Assembly (NCBI RefSeq): GCF_028623165.1
Contig: NZ_CP117768.1
Coordinates: 5,770,001 to 5,834,000, forward strand
Length of the DNA stretch: 64,000 bases
DNA from: Nostoc sp. UHCC 0926
GTDB lineage: Bacteria; Cyanobacteriota; Cyanobacteriia; Cyanobacteriales; Nostocaceae
Direction: 5' to 3'
Shown: positions 60,185 to 64,000 of the stretch, in pieces
Layout: each line of letters opens with the position of its first letter
How positions within the stretch are numbered: the stretch's first letter is position 1
Made by a program: the position numbers and the translations under genes
Notes under the pieces: model-generated
Seen by the model: the letters and a program-made list of their open reading frames with translations, nothing else
Database searches by the model: none
Told to the model about the DNA's origin: nothing

Positions 60185-60805
60185 ATGACTGATGACTTTT
60201 TCAGTAACAAAAAGCTACTTTTTGACCTATGGGCATCAAGTTACGACTGGCTCTTTCCTTCAGTGTTTTATCGAGCCGTTCACAAACGGTTACTGGAGTA
60301 TGTCGATTTACCAGAGTCAGCAAATATACTTGATATCGGCTGTGGTACTGGACGCTTACTTGAGCGCCTTGCTACTCAGTTTCCCGATCTGCAAGCCACC
60401 GGATTGGATTTATCTGCTAATATGTTGCGGGTAGCAAGACAGAGCAACTGCCACCGTCCACGTTTAATTTATATCGAGGGGAAAGCAGAGTCTCTTCCCT
60501 TTGCTGATGGTCAATTTGATGCTGTTTTCAGCACTATCAGCTTTTTGCACTATTTGGAACCTAAACAAGTAGTTAGTGAAATAGCACGGGTACTTTCTCC
60601 CGGTGGACGCTTCTACTTGGTTGACATTACCTCCAAAAAAGAGTCAGAACCTCAATTATTGCCAGTCTCTCCCCGGGGAATTAGGCTCTACAGCCCTAAT
60701 CAACGTCAACTTCTTGGCTTCTGTGCTGGGTTATTGTGTTTGAATCACCACTATTTACTAGGGCCTGTCTTACTAACGATTTTTGCTAAACCTCCCTTGG
60801 ATTGA
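60185..60805 (+). CDS. Class I SAM-dependent methyltransferase (UbiE/COQ5-like)
   Basis: A 206-aa methyltransferase. Motif I is NILDIGCGTGRLLERLA, motif II ATGLDLSANMLRVAR, then ESLPFADGQFDAVFSTISFL and VLSPGGRFYLVDI, typical of the Methyltransf_11 group. The N-terminus (LLFDLWASSYDWLFPSVFYR) is of the type that acts on membrane-associated lipids or quinones, though the acceptor is undetermined. The ATG at 60185 is the first in frame. Convergent with the GNAT gene. Confidence 0.88.
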   Translation: MTDDFFSNKKLLFDLWASSYDWLFPSVFYRAVHKRLLEYVDLPESANILDIGCGTGRLLERLATQFPDLQATGLDLSANMLRVARQSNCHRPRLIYIEGKAESLPFADGQFDAVFSTISFLHYLEPKQVVSEIARVLSPGGRFYLVDITSKKESEPQLLPVSPRGIRLYSPNQRQLLGFCAGLLCLNHHYLLGPVLLTIFAKPPLD

Positions 60806-60862
60806 TGGATAACTTTCTCCCGTTAAAAAGGCTTGCTCTAATTCCTTCCTTTTTAAGGAGGG

Positions 60863-61390
60863 TTAGGGAGGATCAAGCCTTAACTGATCTCGATATTCCA
60901 TAAACACCACAGGAACTTTGAGCAGCTTTTTAGCTAATTGCGAAAATCTATATTTACCCTTGAGCGTAGACAAGCCTCTTGTCCTGGGAAATTGTGGCAA
61001 GTCTTCAAAAGATATTGGTACAAAGTCAAAGCGACTGTAAAACTGCGCCAATCGTTCACCTAAACATTCAAGATAAAGTGGTTGTGTTGCTGTATTAATC
61101 AAATGCTGCGTTAGCAAAGTACCCAAACCGCGACCTCTCCAAGTTGATGCAACTACCAAACTACCAAGTTCTTGTGCCCCTGAGAAATTACGAAGCTGTC
61201 CACAAGCTACCAGATTGCGTAGGCTTTGCCCGCCGTAGGCATCGCATTCAATTACCCAAAATTGCTGCCAATTTAATTGGGTTGGGTCGAGTTTCGCTGA
61301 GAATACCAGCAATCGAATCGACCACTGATCCCCAGAGGTTGCCTTGCGAAGGACACATCCAGATGGTAACGATAGATTGCTCTGGTTCAT
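60863..61390 (-). CDS. GNAT N-acetyltransferase with an in-frame small-repeat insertion
   Basis: A 175-aa acyltransferase: acetyl-CoA-binding GSLVVASTWRGRGLGTLLTQ (RGxGLG), LYLECLGERLAQFYSRFDFV and the N-terminal LRKATSGDQWSIRLLVFSA. Between FWVIECD and NLVACGQLRNF an extra 8 residues, AYGGQSLR, are encoded by a 24-bp small dispersed repeat (61217-61240) without breaking the frame. They fall in the loop between two beta strands, so activity could survive. Substrate unknown; the family often acetylates small amines or proteins. Confidence 0.87.
   Translation of the reverse strand: MNQSNLSLPSGCVLRKATSGDQWSIRLLVFSAKLDPTQLNWQQFWVIECDAYGGQSLRNLVACGQLRNFSGAQELGSLVVASTWRGRGLGTLLTQHLINTATQPLYLECLGERLAQFYSRFDFVPISFEDLPQFPRTRGLSTLKGKYRFSQLAKKLLKVPVVFMEYRDQLRLDPP
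61217..61240. repeat. 24-bp small dispersed repeat in the GNAT gene
   Basis: GCGTAGGCTTTGCCCGCC then GTAGGC on the plus strand. Its length is a multiple of three and it contains the GCCTACGGCGG core also seen in the 18-bp insertion at 35427. Confidence 0.8.
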
Positions 61391-61711
61391 TAATTACACT
61401 TTGCTAGTTTGTATCACAATCATCACACCATATTATTCACTCAGATCATTTGCCATTTCCTGCCAACTATCAATAAAGCAATTTCAAAAGCATCTTGGAC
61501 ATCAAACCCGTTCCAAGTTCTCCCTTAACGACAGTAAGCGTTCTAAGGTTAACAAATTCTATATTTATGGATTTTTGTCAGCAGACATGAATAGTACTAA
61601 ACAATACTTCCGATAGAGGGGCGAATCAGCCATAACTATATTCTGGATAGATGCACCAAACCCAAAATTTTCTTAAGATAATGCCAAGAATAAATGATTA
61701 GGAATGTAATC
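61391..61711. other. Spacer, nothing recognisable
   Basis: Intergenic region between divergent genes; AT-rich, no supported feature. Confidence 0.3.
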
Positions 61712-61912
61712 ATGGCTGAAGAACAAAAACCAAAATCTGATAATCAAGAAACTACGCCCAGTTCTTCTGGTGGGTACCAAACCACTGTTGACGAAAGTAC
61801 CCGCAAAACTGGCGATGCTGAAAAGAGTGATGCTAAACCCTCTGCTACACCAGAAGCACCAGGAGAAGATGGTATAGCAGGTAGCCCCAATCAGGGAACT
61901 GAGTCACGTTAA
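61712..61912 (+). CDS. Small disordered hydrophilic protein (66 aa)
   Basis: Starts MAEEQKPKSDNQETTPSSSG and continues TRKTGDAEKSDAKPSATPEA, ending GIAGSPNQGTESR. It lacks hydrophobic core residues and is rich in Ser, Thr, Lys, Glu and Pro, so it is predicted to be disordered, as in stress-induced hydrophilic proteins. The frame opens 18 bases earlier; the ATG at 61712 is preferred. A strong terminator follows, which supports that the unit is transcribed. Confidence 0.6.
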   Translation: MAEEQKPKSDNQETTPSSSGGYQTTVDESTRKTGDAEKSDAKPSATPEAPGEDGIAGSPNQGTESR

Positions 61913-61983
61913 TTGGTTTGAACTTTCCCAAGTTTCAATAATCTAATTGAGTTTTTTCTAGTAACCCAGATTTAGTAAAATTT

Positions 61984-62030
61984 GAGTGGATAGTTGTGGT
62001 TTATACCACGACTATCCACTCATTTTTATT
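61984..62030 (+). terminator. Rho-independent terminator
   Basis: GAGTGGATAGTTGTGG (61984-61999) pairs with CCACGACTATCCACTC (62006-62021; one G-T wobble) around a 6-nt loop, followed by ATTTTTATT. About 70 bases after the disordered-protein gene. Confidence 0.92.
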
Positions 62031-62495
62031 GTATGAGAATCGTTTTTAGGGGAGGGTGGGGTCTGGTGTGGTAAGTGCGTAGGTTCAGCCCCTTGTAGGC
62101 ATCGCTTTCGTTTTATACTATTTTACTAGTGCTATATTATACTAAACTCGTTTTATTGTACTCCATACTGAAGAAATGATTGCTCTGATATTTAGTTATA
62201 TATTTGACATTATTATCTCTATGTAGAATATCTGAAGTTTGTCAGCACAGCCTTAAGCAGAAATCACCTATCCCTGAAAATCTGCTAAACTTCACGATTC
62301 TTAATCATACCAGCTTGCTTATGTGGCTGACAGAAGTCCCACAATCCAATAGGCTGATCTTAAAGCGGTGATTTTTCACAAAGCTCATCTGCACAAAAAG
62401 ATAGGCTTCATTGTCCAGCACTTTTTGATGACCATGTGCAATATATTGCCTATCCTCTATGATCACTTAGTCGTTAATAACTACCTATACAGAAA
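62031..62495. other. Spacer, small repeats only
   Basis: A CCCCTTGTAGGCATCGC small repeat occurs near 62090-62106. A 69-codon frame at 62368-62577 overlaps the start of the next gene in another frame and lacks family features. Confidence 0.4.
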
Positions 62496-62825
62496 ATGCC
62501 CCTTAAAATCGTCCAAAACTTTGATGGCAGTTTCACTCTTGAAGCACAAGCTCAAGAAACTCTATTCAATTTATTGACAAGCGTTGCTTTCTTAAACCAA
62601 ATTCGTCAACAGTTGCAGTGTGAACAAGTTAAATTTACTGAATTACTTTTCCAACCAGTTCCTTATAGCTTAACTACCACTAAAGGAATGCCAGCAGAAT
62701 TTGAAAAGTATCATGAATCTGATGAGTATGCCATCATCAATGTACCACCAAATTTCATGTTTAGTGCTAAGATTTTTAAACCAAGTCGCCTTTGTGCAAT
62801 TTACCAAAAATTTGGTAATGGGTAA
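62496..62825 (+). CDS. Conserved hypothetical protein (109 aa)
   Basis: Soluble, mixed alpha/beta, beginning MPLKIVQNFDGSFTLEAQAQ and including LFNLLTSVAFLNQIRQQLQC, KFTELLFQPVPYSLTTTKG and YAIINVPPNFMFSAKIFKPS. I do not recognise the family. The reading frame has good codon regularity. It precedes the GIY-YIG-like gene by 73 bases in the same direction, suggesting an operon. Confidence 0.65.
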   Translation: MPLKIVQNFDGSFTLEAQAQETLFNLLTSVAFLNQIRQQLQCEQVKFTELLFQPVPYSLTTTKGMPAEFEKYHESDEYAIINVPPNFMFSAKIFKPSRLCAIYQKFGNG

Positions 62826-62898
62826 TTTTCAAGATTAATTTTTCCCTAATTAGCAATTCTCAATTCTGAAGGCAAATAGTAAGTTTGATATTTGATGT

Positions 62899-63447
62899 AT
62901 GGCTCTTGAAACGAATCTTTCTTCTTTGGCAACCCTGGAATACATTCCTTACATTAACGATCGCGGTCAATTACCTGAACAATTTCAGAGTAAAATTGGG
63001 GTATATGCTATTTTTGACCAAGAAAAAGTACTCCAATTTGTAGGATACTCCCGTGATGTTTATCTCAGCCTCAAGCAGCATTTAGTCCGTCAGCCACAGC
63101 AATGCTATTGGGTAAAAGTTCAAACTATTGAACGCCCTAGTCGCACAATTTTAGAAAATACTGAAAATGCTTGGATTGCTGAAAATGGCAGTGTGCCTTG
63201 GGGAAATGGGGATCACAAGGAAAAATGGACTCATCCCATTGATGTGAAAGTGATAATGACACCTGAAGAACAGGCAAAATATCAAAATCCAGCTAATGAT
63301 GAATTAGCACAAATAAAAATTATTAAAAATGTGGCACGGAGAGTAGAAGCAGAAATTTCAACGCAATTGCTAGAAGTGCGTGGTTTACAAATGCAAATTC
63401 GCTTCAATCCTAAATTGAAAGAAGAAGGTTTACTAGATTTGAAATAA
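62899..63447 (+). CDS. GIY-YIG nuclease-like protein
   Basis: A 182-aa protein with a GIY-YIG-like fold: KIGVYAIFDQEK (GVY at 34-36 in place of GIY), LQFVGYSRDVYLSLKQHLVR (FVGYS for YIG, then Arg 52), and RTILENTENAWIAENGSVPW providing the conserved Glu/Asn region. A helical tail follows (VARRVEAEISTQLLEVRGLQ). Whether it still cleaves DNA is uncertain because the first Tyr/Ile signature is degenerate. The same type is found across cyanobacteria and in plastids. It may be co-transcribed with the small gene upstream; the kinase gene begins 57 bases later. Confidence 0.75.
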   Translation: MALETNLSSLATLEYIPYINDRGQLPEQFQSKIGVYAIFDQEKVLQFVGYSRDVYLSLKQHLVRQPQQCYWVKVQTIERPSRTILENTENAWIAENGSVPWGNGDHKEKWTHPIDVKVIMTPEEQAKYQNPANDELAQIKIIKNVARRVEAEISTQLLEVRGLQMQIRFNPKLKEEGLLDLK

Positions 63448-63504
63448 TGTAGTTTTGGGGAAAACTATCTTATAAATCTCGCTTGTAATCTTTCATGACA
63501 ATAC

Positions 63505-64000
63505 ATGACAATACAGCTGCTGAACGATCGCTATCAAGTTATCCGTACACTGGGCGCTGGTGGGTTTGGTGAAACCTATTTAGCAGAAGATACCTATATG
63601 CCTTCAAAGCGCCGTTGTGTGGTTAAACAGCTAAGACCGATTCACAACAATCCCCAAATTTACCAGATAGTGCAAGAGAGGTTTCAACGGGAAGCAGCTA
63701 TTTTAGAAGAACTCGGTGGCGCAAATGACCAAATTCCGGCATTGTATGCCTACTTTTCCTCAGGCGGACAATTTTACTTAGTTCAAGAGTGGATTGAAGG
63801 CGATACCCTAACTGGAAAACTTCAAAAGCAGGGGCTATTTAGTGAAGGCGCTGTCCAGGAATTATTCATAAATTTATTACCCGTCCTGGATTACGTTCAC
63901 TCTAAGCATATCGTTCACCGCGATATTAAACCGGATAACATCATTGTGCGTCATCGGGATGGTAAACCGGTGCTGATTGATTTTGGTGCTGTACGGGAAT
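63505..64000 (+). CDS. Ser/Thr protein kinase, 5' part (runs off the window)
   Basis: The first 165 residues of an Hanks-type kinase: DRYQVIRTLGAGGFGETYLA (glycine loop), CVVKQLRP (invariant K41), HSKHIVHRDIKPDNIIVRH (catalytic D140) and VLIDFGAVRE (Mg-binding D159-F-G-A). The N-terminus carries no sensory extension, so any extra domain lies C-terminal, beyond the window. I chose the ATG at 63505; an ATG ten bases earlier is in another frame. The catalytic core is very like that of the CHASE2 kinase at 47478. Confidence 0.93.
   Translation, partial: MTIQLLNDRYQVIRTLGAGGFGETYLAEDTYMPSKRRCVVKQLRPIHNNPQIYQIVQERFQREAAILEELGGANDQIPALYAYFSSGGQFYLVQEWIEGDTLTGKLQKQGLFSEGAVQELFINLLPVLDYVHSKHIVHRDIKPDNIIVRHRDGKPVLIDFGAVRE

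Overview
The window looks like a piece of chromosome from a filamentous, heterocyst-forming cyanobacterium of the Nostoc type. The signs are frequent GCGATCGC (HIP1) octamers, an NblA phycobilisome-degradation protein, a Mo-dependent-nitrogenase-family protein, CHASE2 and cyanobacterial-style Ser/Thr kinases, a very long multi-PAS/GAF hybrid histidine kinase, and many small mobile repeats and degraded genes. No rRNA, CRISPR array or intact transposase gene is visible.

Layout. 1-6.4 kb is a decayed zone: two small cyanobacterial genes, a relic of a sugar-binding protein, a 21-bp tandem array, and a HetC/HlyB-like exporter broken by MITEs and small dispersed repeats. It also holds an intact cobalamin riboswitch with a DUF1636 gene and cobK, tRNA-Val(GAC), a frameshifted small gene, a MITE-split gene, a second array and a truncated Uma2 nuclease gene. 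6.7-35 kb is a large organosulfur/sulfonate island. Its left arm has an acyl-CoA-dehydrogenase-fold flavoenzyme and a leftward ssuD-ssuC-ssuB-(two D-2-hydroxyacid dehydrogenases)-ssuA group. An AT-rich envelope-glycan cassette (GT-C transferase, TVP38-like protein, GT2) at 15.8-19.5 kb separates it from the right arm. The right arm holds an AprA-like flavoprotein overlapping a two-cluster ferredoxin, four more substrate-binding proteins, two near-duplicate amidohydrolases, a second flavoenzyme, a methyltransferase and a TauD-type dioxygenase. My inference is that the five binding proteins share the single SsuBC transporter and that the enzymes release sulfite or sulfate from several organosulfur compounds.

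35-41.5 kb carries an oxylipin pair: a mini-lipoxygenase and an unusual cytochrome P450 that lacks the usual oxygen-activating acid/Thr motif. A relic resembling the C-terminus of IscB/RRXRR-HNH nucleases lies between them, and a copy of the 3' end of the downstream histidine kinase lies beyond. 41.7-52.2 kb holds signalling and housekeeping genes: the 1590-aa hybrid kinase, a CHASE2 kinase, an alpha/beta hydrolase, a BON protein and ilvN. 52.2-59.3 kb mixes relics (PaiB, pentapeptide, arsM and arsS fragments) with a quinone reductase, nblA, a PiT phosphate permease and an OmpR-type regulator. 59-64 kb has more MITEs, a methyltransferase, a GNAT protein carrying a small repeat in frame, small hypothetical genes, a GIY-YIG-like protein and a kinase running off the end.

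The most unusual DNA-level signals are four unrelated tandem arrays that share a 21-bp period, a 90-bp TA-targeted MITE (once with another MITE nested in it), and an 18-bp small repeat inside a HIP1 site whose empty counterpart lies in this same window. All gene assignments rest on motif recognition by eye; no database search was run.
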